Assembly (NCBI GenBank): GCA_044508625.1
Contig: JBIQHJ010000016.1
Location: forward strand, 1 to 63,092
DNA length: 63,092 nucleotides
Source of the DNA: Castellaniella sp044508625
GTDB lineage: Bacteria > Pseudomonadota > Gammaproteobacteria > Burkholderiales > Burkholderiaceae_B
Direction: 5' to 3'
Part shown: positions 49,362 to 59,509 of the stretch, in pieces
Layout: the number at the start of each line of letters is the position of its first letter
Position numbering within the stretch: the stretch's first letter is position 1
Notes under the pieces: generated by a model
Told to the model about the DNA's origin: nothing
What the model saw: the letters and a program-made list of their open reading frames with translations, nothing else
Database searches by the model: none
Program-made: the position numbers and the translations under genes

Positions 49362-52300
49362 GTGCGCCTGACCCAGATCAAACTCGCCGGCTTCAAGTCC
49401 TTCGTTGATCCGACGGTGATCCCCACGCCCAGCGAGCTGGTCGGCGTGGTGGGGCCCAACGGCTGCGGCAAATCCAACATCATCGACGCGGTGCGCTGGG
49501 TGCTGGGCGAGACCCGGGCCTCCGAGCTGCGCGGCGCCTCCATGCAGGACGTGATCTTCAACGGATCCGGACAGCGCAAGCCCGCCGCGCGCGCATCGGT
49601 CGAGCTGGTCTTCGACAACAGCGAGGGCCGGGCCGCCGGGCAGTGGTCGAGCTTCTCCGAGATCGCGGTGCGCCGCGTCCTGACCCGCGACGGGGCGAGC
49701 AGCTACTTCGTCAACAACCAGCAGGTGCGGCGGCGCGACATCCACGACATTTTCCTCGGCACCGGCCTGGGCTCGCGCGGCTACGCCATCATCGGCCAGG
49801 GGATGATCAACCGCCTGATCGAGGCCAAGCCCGAGGAGCTGCGGGTCTACCTCGAGGAGGCCGCCGGCGTCTCGCGCTACAAAGAGCGCCGGCGCGAGAC
49901 CGAGAATCGCCTCTCGGACACGCGCGAGAACCTCACCCGCCTGGAGGACATCCTGCGCGAGCTCTCGGGCCAGCTCGAAAAGCTCGAGTCCCAGGCCGAG
50001 GTGGCCGGGACCTACCGCGGCCTGCAGGAGGAAGGCGAGCTCAAGCAGCAGGCGCTGTGGCTGCTGCGCGAGGAATCGGCGCTCGCCTCGCGGCAGGACC
50101 TCGCGGTCCAGATCGAGCAGGCCCAGGCGCGCTTCGAGGAGGCCGTGGCGCGCCTGCGCGCCCTCGAGGCCGATCTCGAGGCGCGCCGCGCCGGCCATTT
50201 CGAGGCCAACGACGCGGTTCACCAGGCCCAGGGGCGGGTGTTCGAAGCCGGCGCCCTGGTGAGCCGCCTCGAGGCCGAGATCCGCCACGTCGTCGAGGCC
50301 CGCAACCGCCTGCAGGCCCGGCGGACGCAGCTCCAGGCCCAGATGCAGGAGTGGGGCGACCAGCAGGGCCATTGCCAGGGCGCCATCGAGGAGGTCCGGG
50401 CGCAGATCGAGGAGGCCGCGGCCCGCGCCGAGACCCTGGCCGCCCAGGCCGAGGAGAGCCAGGCGAGCCTGCCGCGGCTCGATGCGCAACTGCGCGAGAC
50501 GGCCGAGCGGCGCGACGCCTTGCGCGGGACCCTGTCGCGCATCGAGCAGGACCTGGCGCTGGCCGCCCAGGCGCAGCGCGACGCCGATGGCCAGTGGCGC
50601 GCCCTGGAGGACCGGCGCCTGCGGCTCGAGGCGGAACGCGCGGCCCTGGGCGCGCCCGATCCCGCCGAGATCGAGCGCCTCGAGGGCGAATGCGCCGTGG
50701 CGCAGGCCAAGCTCGAGGAGGCGCAGGAGGTCCTCGCCGCTCTCGAGGAACGGCTGCCGGGTCTCGAGGATGCGCGCGCCCGGGCCTTGCAGGCCAGCCA
50801 GGACGCCCGCCTGGACCTGGAAAAGCTCGATGCGCGGCGCCAGGCCCTCATCGCCCTGCAGGAAAAGATACAGTCCGAGGACGCCCTCGAGCCCTGGCTG
50901 CGGCGCCAGGAGCTGGCGGGCATGGGCCGCCTCTGGCAAAAGCTCCAGGTCGAGGCGGGCTGGGAGTCCGCCCTCGAGGCGGTGCTGCACGAGCGCATGA
51001 ACGCCCTCGGCCTGCGCCACCTGGACATCGCGCGCGCCTTCGCCGCGGATGCGCCGCCCGCGCGCCTGGCCTTCTACCAGGCCCCCGCCACCGCCGTGGC
51101 GCCCGAGCCGCCGCCGGGCGCGCGTCCGCTGCTGTCGCTGGTGCGCACCCAGGATCCCGAGGTGCACGCCCTGCTCAGCGTCTGGCTGCGCCACGCCTAC
51201 GTCAGCGACGAGCTGGAGCAGGCCCTCGCCCGGCGCGGCGAGTTGCCCTGGGGCGGCTGCTGGGTGGTGCGCGCCGGCCATCGGGTCGATGCGCACAGCG
51301 TGCGGTTCTACGCGGCGGATTCCGAGCAGTCCGGCATGCTCGCCCGCCAGCAGCAGATCGACAATCTGCTGCGCGAGGTGAGGGCGGCGCAGCTCATCGC
51401 CGACGAGGCCCTGGACGCCCACGCGCGCGCCGACGCGGCCTGCCGCCAGGTGGCGCGAGACCTGGGCCCCGCCCGCCAGCGCATCGGCGAGCTGGTGCGC
51501 GCCCTGCACGAGGCCGAGATCCAGCACAGCCGCCTGGTGCAGCAGGCGGCGCAATCCGACGAGCATGCGCGGCGCATCGCCCGCGACCTGGACGAGATCG
51601 CCGGCCAGCAGGCCGCCGCGGCCCGGCGCCGCGACGAGGCCGAGGAGCGCTTCCAGTCCCTCGACGAGACCCTGGCGCAGCAGCAGGAGCTCCACGCCGA
51701 GGTCGAGCTCGAGGCCGAGGACCTGGCCCGCCGCGCCGAGCAGGCGCGCCAGGAGGTCCGCGAGCGCGAGCGCGCCGCCCAGGAGGCCGAATACGCGGCG
51801 CGCAGCCTCGGGCATCGCCTCGACGAATTGAACCGCACCTTGCAGCTCGCCGCCGAGCAGGCCCGGCGCTCGGGCGCCGAGCTCGAGTCGCTGCAGGGCG
51901 AGCTGTTCGAGCTGGACGAATCCGCCGCCCAGGCGGGCCTGCAGGACGCGCTCGAGGCGCGCGCCGAATGCGAGGAGGCCCTGCGGCTCGCGCGCCTGCG
52001 CCAGGACGAGGTCGCCGGCGGCCTGCGCGAGGCCGACGAGGGCCGCCTGACGCTCGAGCGCTCGCTCGAGCCGCTGCGCGCCCGCATCACCGAATTGCAG
52101 TTGCAGGAGCAGGCCGCGCGCCTGTCGGTCGAGCAGTACGCCGAGCAGCTCGACGCCCGCGGGGTCGACCGCGCGGCCCTGCGCCGCCACATCGACGGGC
52201 AGCCTTCCGAGTGGACGCGCGCCGGCTGGCTGCAGTCGGAGGTGCAGCGCATCTCGCGCCAGGTCGAGGCCCTGGGCCCGGTCAACCTGGCGGCGCTCGA

Positions 52301-52892
52301 CGAGCTGGCCGCCGCGCGCGAGCGCAAGGGCTTCCTGGACGCGCAGCAGGCCGACCTGCTGGCGGCCATCGACACCCTCGAGAATGCGATACGCAAGATC
52401 GACCGCGAGACGCGCGAGCTGCTGCGCCAGACCTTCGATACGGTCAACGGCCATTTCGGCGAGCTGTTCCCCCGCCTGTTCGGCGGCGGCGAGGCGCGCC
52501 TGACCATGACGGGCGAGGAAATCCTGGATGCGGGGGTGCAGGTCATGGCGCAGCCCCCGGGCAAGCGCAACAGCAGCATCCACCTGCTCTCGGGCGGCGA
52601 GAAGGCCCTGACGGCCACGGCGCTCGTGTTCGCCCTGTTCAAGCTCAATCCCGCGCCGTTCTGCCTGCTCGACGAGGTGGACGCTCCCCTGGACGACGCC
52701 AATACCGAGCGCTACGCCAATCTGGTGCGCAGCATGAGCGACCAGACGCAATTCCTGTTCATCTCCCACAACAAGATCGCCATGCAGATGGCGCGCCAGC
52801 TCGTGGGGGTCACCATGCAGGAGCAAGGGGTTTCGCGTATCGTTGCGGTGGATATGGATTCCGCGCTGCAATGGGCCGAGGAGCCCGCTTGA
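49362..52892 (+). CDS. smc: chromosome segregation protein SMC
   Basis: A 1176-residue condensin ATPase. The N-terminal head has Walker A G-P-N-G-C-G-K-S-N (31-39). Two long Glu/Ala/Arg-rich coiled-coil arms surround a hinge near residues 505-620. The C-terminal head has the L-S-G-G-E-K-A-L-T-A signature (about 1076) and Walker B with C-L-L-D-E-V-D-A-P-L-D-D. It acts with ScpA/ScpB to organise the chromosome. The start is GTG at 49362 (M-R-L-T-Q-I-K-L-A-G-F-K-S-F). A long ORF on the opposite strand is only a codon-bias shadow. The zipA-like and ligA genes follow in the same direction. Confidence 0.96.
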   Translation: MRLTQIKLAGFKSFVDPTVIPTPSELVGVVGPNGCGKSNIIDAVRWVLGETRASELRGASMQDVIFNGSGQRKPAARASVELVFDNSEGRAAGQWSSFSEIAVRRVLTRDGASSYFVNNQQVRRRDIHDIFLGTGLGSRGYAIIGQGMINRLIEAKPEELRVYLEEAAGVSRYKERRRETENRLSDTRENLTRLEDILRELSGQLEKLESQAEVAGTYRGLQEEGELKQQALWLLREESALASRQDLAVQIEQAQARFEEAVARLRALEADLEARRAGHFEANDAVHQAQGRVFEAGALVSRLEAEIRHVVEARNRLQARRTQLQAQMQEWGDQQGHCQGAIEEVRAQIEEAAARAETLAAQAEESQASLPRLDAQLRETAERRDALRGTLSRIEQDLALAAQAQRDADGQWRALEDRRLRLEAERAALGAPDPAEIERLEGECAVAQAKLEEAQEVLAALEERLPGLEDARARALQASQDARLDLEKLDARRQALIALQEKIQSEDALEPWLRRQELAGMGRLWQKLQVEAGWESALEAVLHERMNALGLRHLDIARAFAADAPPARLAFYQAPATAVAPEPPPGARPLLSLVRTQDPEVHALLSVWLRHAYVSDELEQALARRGELPWGGCWVVRAGHRVDAHSVRFYAADSEQSGMLARQQQIDNLLREVRAAQLIADEALDAHARADAACRQVARDLGPARQRIGELVRALHEAEIQHSRLVQQAAQSDEHARRIARDLDEIAGQQAAAARRRDEAEERFQSLDETLAQQQELHAEVELEAEDLARRAEQARQEVRERERAAQEAEYAARSLGHRLDELNRTLQLAAEQARRSGAELESLQGELFELDESAAQAGLQDALEARAECEEALRLARLRQDEVAGGLREADEGRLTLERSLEPLRARITELQLQEQAARLSVEQYAEQLDARGVDRAALRRHIDGQPSEWTRAGWLQSEVQRISRQVEALGPVNLAALDELAAARERKGFLDAQQADLLAAIDTLENAIRKIDRETRELLRQTFDTVNGHFGELFPRLFGGGEARLTMTGEEILDAGVQVMAQPPGKRNSSIHLLSGGEKALTATALVFALFKLNPAPFCLLDEVDAPLDDANTERYANLVRSMSDQTQFLFISHNKIAMQMARQLVGVTMQEQGVSRIVAVDMDSALQWAEEPA

Positions 52893-52922
52893 GCCCACGG
52901 GGTGCCACGAGACGAGGTCTTT

Positions 52923-53936
52923 ATGAGTGACTTGCAGATTCTGCTGATTTCGATAGGCGTGGCGCTGATCGCCGCCGTGGTCCTGTACAACTGGTGGCAG
53001 GATTGGCGCGTGCGGCGCAGCATGCAATCGCGCTTTCCCGAGACCGAGCGCGATCCCCTGATGCAGGACGCGCCCGCGCGGCGCGAGCCCGGCATATGGT
53101 CGAGCGAGCCCGCGCCGCCGGCCGGCGGCGGCGACGACGTGGCCGAGGCCGACGAGGCCTGCGAGGCGGTGATCGACATCGCCTTCGGGCGCCCGGTGCC
53201 CGGCGAGACCCTGGGCGGCGCGCTGCAATCGGTGTCCCGGGTGGGGCGCAAGCCCGTGCGCATCTTTGCCGAGACCGACGGGGGCGGGCACCGCGCGCGC
53301 CTGCGCGAGGGGGAAAACTACGTCTCCATGCAGCTCGCCGTGGTGCTGGCCAACCGCAGCGGCCCGCTGACGGCCATCGAGTGGTCGCACCTGTGGACCC
53401 TGGCGCAAAACCTGGCCGAGCGCTTCGACGGCGTCATCGAGGCGCCCGAGCAGGATGCGGTCCTCGAGCGGGCGCAGGCGCTGGATGCGCGCTGCGCCGA
53501 GATGGACGCCCAGGTGGGCCTGATCCTGCAACTGGCGCAGGCCAGCACCCGCCGCGCCATCATCGAGGCGGCCACCGCCGTCGGATTCCTGCCGCACGGC
53601 GAGCGCTGGGCCTGGATGGCCGAGAACGGCCTGCCGCGCTTCGTCATGCAGTTCGAGGAAGGCGTGCCCGAGACGCCCGAGCACGCGCACCACCGCGTGG
53701 ACCTGGTCCTGGACGTGCCCAACAGCGTGCCCGACGACCAGGCGTTCAGCCGGATGATGGCGGTCGGGCGCGACCTGGCCGCGCGGCTGGGGGCGAGCCT
53801 GCTCGACGACCAGGGCCGCACGCTTTCAGACAGCGCCGCGCCGGCCATCGACCGCCAGGTCAGCGGCCTGTACGACCAGCTCGACAAGGCGGGATTCCTC
53901 GCCGGGACGGAACGGGCGGCGCGGGTGTTTTCGTGA
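52923..53936 (+). CDS. zipA: ZipA-like cell division protein
   Basis: A 337-residue protein with one N-terminal membrane helix (M-S-D-L-Q-I-L-L-I-S-I-G-V) and a cytoplasmic part. An acidic and Pro-rich linker is followed by a C-terminal domain resembling the FtsZ-binding domain of ZipA (V-D-L-V-L-D-V-P-N-S-V-P-D-D-Q-A-F-S-R-M). It would tether FtsZ to the membrane at the division site. Its position between smc and ligA is the same as in other betaproteobacteria. The start at 52923 has GAGG upstream; a GTG at 52902 would add seven residues. The ligA start overlaps its stop (GTGA). Confidence 0.85.
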   Translation: MSDLQILLISIGVALIAAVVLYNWWQDWRVRRSMQSRFPETERDPLMQDAPARREPGIWSSEPAPPAGGGDDVAEADEACEAVIDIAFGRPVPGETLGGALQSVSRVGRKPVRIFAETDGGGHRARLREGENYVSMQLAVVLANRSGPLTAIEWSHLWTLAQNLAERFDGVIEAPEQDAVLERAQALDARCAEMDAQVGLILQLAQASTRRAIIEAATAVGFLPHGERWAWMAENGLPRFVMQFEEGVPETPEHAHHRVDLVLDVPNSVPDDQAFSRMMAVGRDLAARLGASLLDDQGRTLSDSAAPAIDRQVSGLYDQLDKAGFLAGTERAARVFS

Positions 53937-55990
53937 GTCCCGCCGACGAGGAGGCCAGGCGCAAGCTGTCCGAGCTGCGCGAGCGCATCGCCGAGCACAA
54001 CCGCCGCTATTATGTCGAGGACTCGCCCACGGTCTCGGACGCCGAGTACGACCGCCTGATGGCCGAGCTCCTCGAGATCGAGGCCGGCCATCCCGACTGG
54101 GTGACGCCGGATTCCCCGAGCCAGCGCGTGGGCGCCGCGCCCCTGGGCGCCTTCGGCAGCGTGCGCCATACCGTGCGCATGCTGTCGCTGGGCAATGCCT
54201 TCGAGGCGAGCGACATCCAGGCCTTCGACGAGCGCGTCGCCGGCATCCTGCGCGACGCGGGCCTGCTGCCGCGGGGCGTCGTGGAGTACGTGGCGGAATA
54301 CAAGTTCGACGGCGTGGCGGTGAGCCTGCGCTACGAGGGCGGGCGGCTCGCCCTGGCGGCGACGCGCGGCGACGGCCAGGTGGGCGAGGACATCACGGCC
54401 AACATCCGCACCCTGCGCTCGGTGCCGCTGCGCCTGCGCGGGGCGGACGTGCCCGCCGTGCTCGAGGTGCGCGGCGAGGTGCTGATGACCCGCGCCGATT
54501 TCGACCGCATGAACCTGGCCCAGGCCGACCACGGCGAAAAGACCTTCGTCAATCCCCGCAACGCCGCGGCGGGCAGCCTGCGCCAGCTCGATCCACGGGT
54601 CACCGCGACGCGCCCCTTGCGGTTCTTCGCCTACGGCTGGGGGCAGATCCTGGACGAGGCCGGCCGCGAGGTCCTGCCCCGCGGCCGCCATGGCGAGATG
54701 CTCGACTGGCTGGGCGGGCTCGGCCTGCCGGTCAGCCCGGGGCGCCGGCCGTGCCTGGGGGCGGAGGGGCTGCTCGCCTTCTACGCCGAGATCGGCGCGG
54801 CGCGCGCCGGGCTGCCCTACGAGATCGACGGCGTGGTGTACAAGGTCGACGACCTCAAGGCCCAGGAGGTCCTCGGCTTCGTCGCGCGCGCGCCGCGGTT
54901 CGCCATCGCCCACAAGTTCCCGGCGCAGGAGGAGACCACGCTGCTCGAGGGCATCGACGTGCAGGTGGGCCGCACCGGCGCCCTGACGCCCGTCGGCCGC
55001 CTGCGCCCGGTCTTCGTGGGCGGGGTGACCGTCACCAACGCCACCCTGCACAATGAGGACGAGATCCGGCGCAAGGACGTGCGCATCGGCGATACGGTGG
55101 TGGTGCGGCGCGCGGGCGACGTGATCCCCGAGATCGTCGGGCCCGTGGCCGAGCTGCGCACCGGCAAGGAAATCCCCTTCGACATGCGGGCGATGTGCCC
55201 GGTCTGTCCGGTCTGCGGCTCGGCCGTCGAGCGTCCCGAGGGCGAGGCGATCACGCGCTGCACGGCCGGCCTGTTCTGTCCGGCCCAGCGCAAGCAGACC
55301 CTGTGGCACGCGGCCAGCCGCAAGGCGCTGGACATCGACGGCCTGGGCGACAAGCTGATCGAGCAGCTCGTCGACAGCGGCCGGGTGCGCACGCTGGCCG
55401 ACCTGTATTCCCTGGGCGAGCTCGAGCTGTCCACCTATCCCCGCATGGGCCGCAAATCGGCGGCCAACCTCGTCGAGGCGATCGACAAGAGCCGCCATCC
55501 GCCGCTCTCGCGCCTGCTCTACGCCCTGGGCATCCGCCACGTGGGCGAGACCACGGCGCGCGACGTCGCCCGGCATTTCGGCTCGATCGACGCCGTGATG
55601 GCGGCCACGGAGGACGATCTGCTGGCGGTGCCCGACGTCGGGCCCGTGGTCGCGGCCTCCATCCAGCGCTTCTTTTCAGAGGCGCACAATCGCGAGGTGA
55701 TCGCCGCCTTGCGGGAGGCGGGCGTGGAGCCGGTAACCGAGGCGGCGCCGGCGGGGGAAAAGCCCCTGGCGGGCAAGACCCTGGTGCTGACCGGCACGCT
55801 GCCCAGCCTGTCGCGCGACGAGGCGACCCGCATGATCCTCGCCGCGGGCGGCAAGGTCAGCGGCTCGGTCTCGCGCAAGACGGCCTGGGTCGTGGCGGGC
55901 GAGGAGGCCGGCAGCAAGCTCGCCAAGGCCGCCGAGCTCGGCGTGCCCGTCCTCGACGAGGACGGCCTCAAGGCGCTGCTGGCGGGCTGA
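53933..55990 (+). CDS. ligA: NAD-dependent DNA ligase
   Basis: A 685-residue replicative ligase. The N-terminal domain that binds NMN has Y-Y-V-E-D-S-P-T-V-S-D-A-E-Y-D. Adenylation Lys124 is in E-Y-K-F-D-G-V-A. The OB fold follows, then a zinc finger with Cys425, Cys428, Cys443 and Cys449, helix-hairpin-helix repeats, and a C-terminal BRCT domain (G-K-T-L-V-L-T-G-T-L). The start is taken as GTG at 53933, overlapping the zipA stop by four bases; the open frame extends much further upstream inside zipA without conservation. Confidence 0.96.
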   Translation: MSPADEEARRKLSELRERIAEHNRRYYVEDSPTVSDAEYDRLMAELLEIEAGHPDWVTPDSPSQRVGAAPLGAFGSVRHTVRMLSLGNAFEASDIQAFDERVAGILRDAGLLPRGVVEYVAEYKFDGVAVSLRYEGGRLALAATRGDGQVGEDITANIRTLRSVPLRLRGADVPAVLEVRGEVLMTRADFDRMNLAQADHGEKTFVNPRNAAAGSLRQLDPRVTATRPLRFFAYGWGQILDEAGREVLPRGRHGEMLDWLGGLGLPVSPGRRPCLGAEGLLAFYAEIGAARAGLPYEIDGVVYKVDDLKAQEVLGFVARAPRFAIAHKFPAQEETTLLEGIDVQVGRTGALTPVGRLRPVFVGGVTVTNATLHNEDEIRRKDVRIGDTVVVRRAGDVIPEIVGPVAELRTGKEIPFDMRAMCPVCPVCGSAVERPEGEAITRCTAGLFCPAQRKQTLWHAASRKALDIDGLGDKLIEQLVDSGRVRTLADLYSLGELELSTYPRMGRKSAANLVEAIDKSRHPPLSRLLYALGIRHVGETTARDVARHFGSIDAVMAATEDDLLAVPDVGPVVAASIQRFFSEAHNREVIAALREAGVEPVTEAAPAGEKPLAGKTLVLTGTLPSLSRDEATRMILAAGGKVSGSVSRKTAWVVAGEEAGSKLAKAAELGVPVLDEDGLKALLAG

Positions 55991-56095
55991 GGGCCGCGAG
56001 CCCCGGGAATGGGGCGGCGCCCGATTCCGGTGGCGCCGCGGCGCGGCCCGCGAACGGGGCCGCGGCGGGCCGCGCGGAGGCGGCCGGGCCGGGGA

Positions 56096-56884
56096 TCAGT
56101 CGGCCGATTCCTCGATCTTGGCGTTCTTGACCAGCTCGGCCTGGTACTGGGCCAGGGCCTGCTGGCGCAGCATTTCCTCGAGTTGCGGCTTGACCTCGTC
56201 GAAGGGCGGGAAGGTGACCGGGCGCACGTCCTCGACCTGGATGACGTGCCAGCCGAACTGCGTCTGGACGGGTTTTTCGCTGAGCTGGCCTTTCTTCATG
56301 GACTCGACCGCCTGGGCGAACTCGGGGACATAGTTGCTGGCGGGGCCCCAGCCCAGCTCGCCGCCGTTCTTGCCGCTGCCGGTGTCGATGGAATCCTTCT
56401 TGGCGGCCGCCTCGAAGCTGGTCTTGCCCGACTTGATGGCCTTGGTCAGCGCCACGGCCTGCGCCTCGTCCTTGACCAGGATGTGCCGCAGCTTGTATTC
56501 CTGCCGCTGGCCCTGCTCGGCCTTGATGGCGTCGTATTCCTTGCGCAGGGTCTCGTCGGTGACGGGGTTGTCCTTGAGGTGCTTGGACATCAGGGCGCGC
56601 ACCAGGATCCCCTGGGTGGCGAGCTCGGTCTCCTGGCGCACCGTCGGATCCTTTTCGAGGCCGGCCTTCTTGGCGGCCTGGACGGCCACCAGGCGGTTGA
56701 TCATTTCCTTTTTCACCTGGGCGCGCAGTTGCGGGGTGTCCTGGGCGCCTTGCGCGATCAGCAGGCTGACGAACTGGTCGAAGTTTTCCTGCGTGATGGC
56801 CTGGCCGTTGACCTTGGCGATGTCCTTGGCGTGGACCGGCAGGGTCAGGGTGCAGGCAATGGCCAGAGCGGCGATTCGTTTCAT
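56096..56884 (-). CDS. periplasmic parvulin-type peptidyl-prolyl isomerase (Par27-like)
   Basis: A 262-residue exported PPIase and chaperone. A 19-residue signal peptide ends V-H-A. The N-terminal helical domain contains R-L-V-A-V-Q-A-A-K-K-A-G. The parvulin domain spans about 140-232 with R-H-I-L-V-K, G-G-E-L-G-W-G and F-G-W-H-V-I-Q-V. The size, layout and charged C-terminal helix fit Par27 of Bordetella pertussis, which helps outer-membrane and secreted proteins fold. The start at 56884 overlaps the bolA-like stop (ATGA). It is the last gene of msrB-yciB-bolA-parvulin. Confidence 0.93.
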   Translation of the reverse strand: MKRIAALAIACTLTLPVHAKDIAKVNGQAITQENFDQFVSLLIAQGAQDTPQLRAQVKKEMINRLVAVQAAKKAGLEKDPTVRQETELATQGILVRALMSKHLKDNPVTDETLRKEYDAIKAEQGQRQEYKLRHILVKDEAQAVALTKAIKSGKTSFEAAAKKDSIDTGSGKNGGELGWGPASNYVPEFAQAVESMKKGQLSEKPVQTQFGWHVIQVEDVRPVTFPPFDEVKPQLEEMLRQQALAQYQAELVKNAKIEESAD

Positions 56885-57162
56885 GAATGTCCTTCGGTTT
56901 GAATGGTGCCGGCCGTGATGGCCAGCGCATGGATGGGGTGGGGCATCAGGTCGCGCACGCAATCATACACAAGGCGATGGCGAGCCAGCGTCCCGAGGCC
57001 CTCGAAGCGGTTCGACACGATCCGCACGCGAAAGTGCCGCCCGCCGTCCCGGGCGCCGGCGTGGCCCGCGTGCAGGTGGGATTCGTCCTGGATGTCGAGC
57101 GCGACCGGCTCGAGCGCGGCGAGGCGCTCGGCCAGGAGGGCCTGCAGGGCGTCGGGGCTCAT
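56881..57162 (-). CDS. BolA-family protein
   Basis: A 93-residue BolA/IbaG-type protein. Conserved are E-S-H-L-H-A-G-H with the His residues that ligate a [2Fe-2S] cluster together with a monothiol glutaredoxin, F-R-V-R-I-V-S-N-R-F-E-G, and R-H-R-L-V-Y near the end. Such proteins act in iron-sulfur cluster handling and stress morphology. The start at 57162 overlaps the yciB stop, and its own stop overlaps the parvulin start, so all four genes are translationally chained. Confidence 0.93.
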   Translation of the reverse strand: MSPDALQALLAERLAALEPVALDIQDESHLHAGHAGARDGGRHFRVRIVSNRFEGLGTLARHRLVYDCVRDLMPHPIHALAITAGTIQTEGHS

Positions 57163-57715
57163 GCGTCGTCGCGCCCGGGAGCCTCGGGACGCATGTGGCG
57201 GCCGAGCCAGATGGACTGGCCCACGGCGAAGACCAGCAGCAGGGCCATGAGGCCGAAGACCTTGAAGTTCACCCATTGCGCCTCGGTGAAGCGGCCCGAA
57301 AAGGCGACGTACAGGTTGAGCGCGCCCGAGGCGATGAAGAACAGCGCCCAACTGTCGTTGACGCGGTTCCAGACGGGGTCGGGCAGGTCGATCTTTTCGC
57401 CCATGAGCTTGCGCATCAGGTTGCGCCGGAAAGCCAGGCGCGCGCCCAGCAGGATCGCGCCGAACAGCCAATACAGCACGGTGGGCTTCCATTTGATGAA
57501 GGTGTCGTCGTGCAGCAGCAGGGTCGCGCCGCCGAACACGACGATGACGGTGAGGTTGATCCAGTGGGTGGCCTCGATGGCCCGCCCCGTCGCCTTCAGC
57601 CAGGCGATCTGCGCGACGGCGGCGATCATCGCCACCGCCGTGGCCGTGAAGATGTCCGCGAACTTGAACGCCAGGAAGAACAGGATCAGCGGAAACAGGT
57701 CGAACAGGAATTTTT

Positions 57716-57719
<4 letters not shown>
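57159..57719 (-). CDS. yciB: inner-membrane septation protein YciB/IspZ
   Basis: A 186-residue inner-membrane protein of the YciB (septation protein A) family. It begins M-K-K-F-L-F-D-L-F-P-L-I-L-F-F, has five to six hydrophobic segments, and keeps the family motifs W-I-N-L-T-V-I, K-W-K-P-T-V-L-Y-W and W-N-R-V-N-D-S-W-A-L-F-F. It is linked to septation and envelope integrity. It overlaps msrB upstream and the bolA-like gene downstream by four bases each. Confidence 0.95.
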
Positions 57720-58117
<398 letters not shown>

Positions 58118-58311
58118 ACTCCCATGTCGTGCGATGAACAGTCTATCTTAATCGACTTTGCCGGGGGATGCAGGGCGTCCGGCGGCTGCGCAAAGGGCAG
58201 CGGATTGCGCCGGCCTGGGTTAATATGACGCCCGGCCGTATCTTCATGCCGTGACCGCGGCGATTTCCTGGCCTGGATTGCTCAAACCGGGCCGATCGGA
58301 CGGAGACATAA

Positions 58312-59481
58312 ATGGATTTCATCAAAACGATCAGGCTCACCCTGTGCGCCGGCGCCCTGCTGGCCGCCGTGCCACTGGCCGCCTCGGCGCAGATCAAGGT
58401 CGGCGTCACGGTCTCGGCGACCGGCCCCGCCGCCTCGCTGGGCATCCCCGAACGCGACACCGTGGCCCTGCTGCCGGCGCAGATCGGCGGGCAGCCGGTG
58501 CAATACATCGTCCTGGACGATGCGACCGACACCACGCAGGCGGTCAAGAACATCCGCAAGTTCACCGCCGACGACGGGGTGGACGTGGTGCTGGGCACCT
58601 CGGTGACGCCCGCCTCGCTGGCCATGTCCGACGTGGCGGCCGAGACGGGCACGCCCATGATCAGCGTGGCCGCCAACGCCAAGCTGGTCGAGCCGGTCGA
58701 CGGCCCGCGCAAGTGGGTCTTCAAGACGCCGCAGAACGATGCGCTGATGGCGCGCGCGCTGGCCGACGCGATGGTCAAGCAGGGCGTCAAGTCGCTGGGC
58801 TTCATCGGGTTCAGCGACGCCTACGGCGACGGCTGGTTCCAGGAAATGTCCGCGGCGGCCAAGGCCAAGGGCATCCAGGTCCTCGGCGACGAGCGCTTCG
58901 CGCGCGCCGACACCAGCGTCACCGGCCAGATCCTCAAGCTGCTCTCGGCCAAGCCCGACGGCATCCTGATCGCCGCTTCGGGCACGCCCGTGGCCCTGCC
59001 GCAGCGCGAGCTGGTGAGCCGGGGCTACAAGGGCATCATCTACCAGACCCACGGCGCGGCCAACAACGACGTGCTGCGCGTGTGCGGCAAGGATTGCGAG
59101 GGGATGATCCTGCCGGCCGGGCCGCTGCTGGTGGCCGACCAGCTCCCCGACAGCCATCCGGCCAAGCAGAGCGCGCTGGTCTACAAGAAGGCCTACGAGG
59201 ACAAGTACGGCGCGGGGACCATCAACACCTTCGGCGGCCACATGTGGGACGCCGGCCAGTTGATCCAGCGCGCGATCCCCGAGGCCCTGAAAACCGGCGC
59301 CAAGCCGGGCACGCCCGAGTTCCGCGCCGCCCTGCGCGCCGCCCTCGAGCAGGTCCGCGAGCTGCCCGCCTCGCAAGGGGTGTTCAACATGAGCCCCACC
59401 GACCACGCGGGCCTGGACGAGCGCGGCCGCGTGATGGTCAAGGTCGTGGGCGGCAAGTGGGTCTACCAGCCGGACCTGTAG
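58312..59481 (+). CDS. branched-chain amino-acid-type ABC transporter, substrate-binding protein
   Basis: A 389-residue periplasmic binding protein of the LivJ/leucine-binding superfamily. The signal peptide ends A-S-A-Q near residue 25. The mature start I-K-V-G-V-T-V-S-A-T-G-P-A-A-S-L-G is characteristic. Two lobes follow, with D-D-A-T-D-T-T-Q-A-V-K-N and G-F-S-D-A-Y-G-D-G-W. The ligand could be branched-chain amino acids, but many homologues bind aromatic acids or amides. It is followed by its permease and ATPase genes. The 194 bases upstream, shared with msrB, hold no gene. Confidence 0.92.
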   Translation: MDFIKTIRLTLCAGALLAAVPLAASAQIKVGVTVSATGPAASLGIPERDTVALLPAQIGGQPVQYIVLDDATDTTQAVKNIRKFTADDGVDVVLGTSVTPASLAMSDVAAETGTPMISVAANAKLVEPVDGPRKWVFKTPQNDALMARALADAMVKQGVKSLGFIGFSDAYGDGWFQEMSAAAKAKGIQVLGDERFARADTSVTGQILKLLSAKPDGILIAASGTPVALPQRELVSRGYKGIIYQTHGAANNDVLRVCGKDCEGMILPAGPLLVADQLPDSHPAKQSALVYKKAYEDKYGAGTINTFGGHMWDAGQLIQRAIPEALKTGAKPGTPEFRAALRAALEQVRELPASQGVFNMSPTDHAGLDERGRVMVKVVGGKWVYQPDL

Positions 59482-59509
59482 ACCCGACAGCCGGCGCCGC
59501 GAGTCCCCG

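Noticed and set aside
49308..53693. A 1461-codon open frame on the minus strand across smc and zipA
   Set aside because: It is a Leu/Gly/Ala/Arg-rich mirror of the Glu/Ala-rich coiled coils of SMC. The sense strand has all ATPase motifs.
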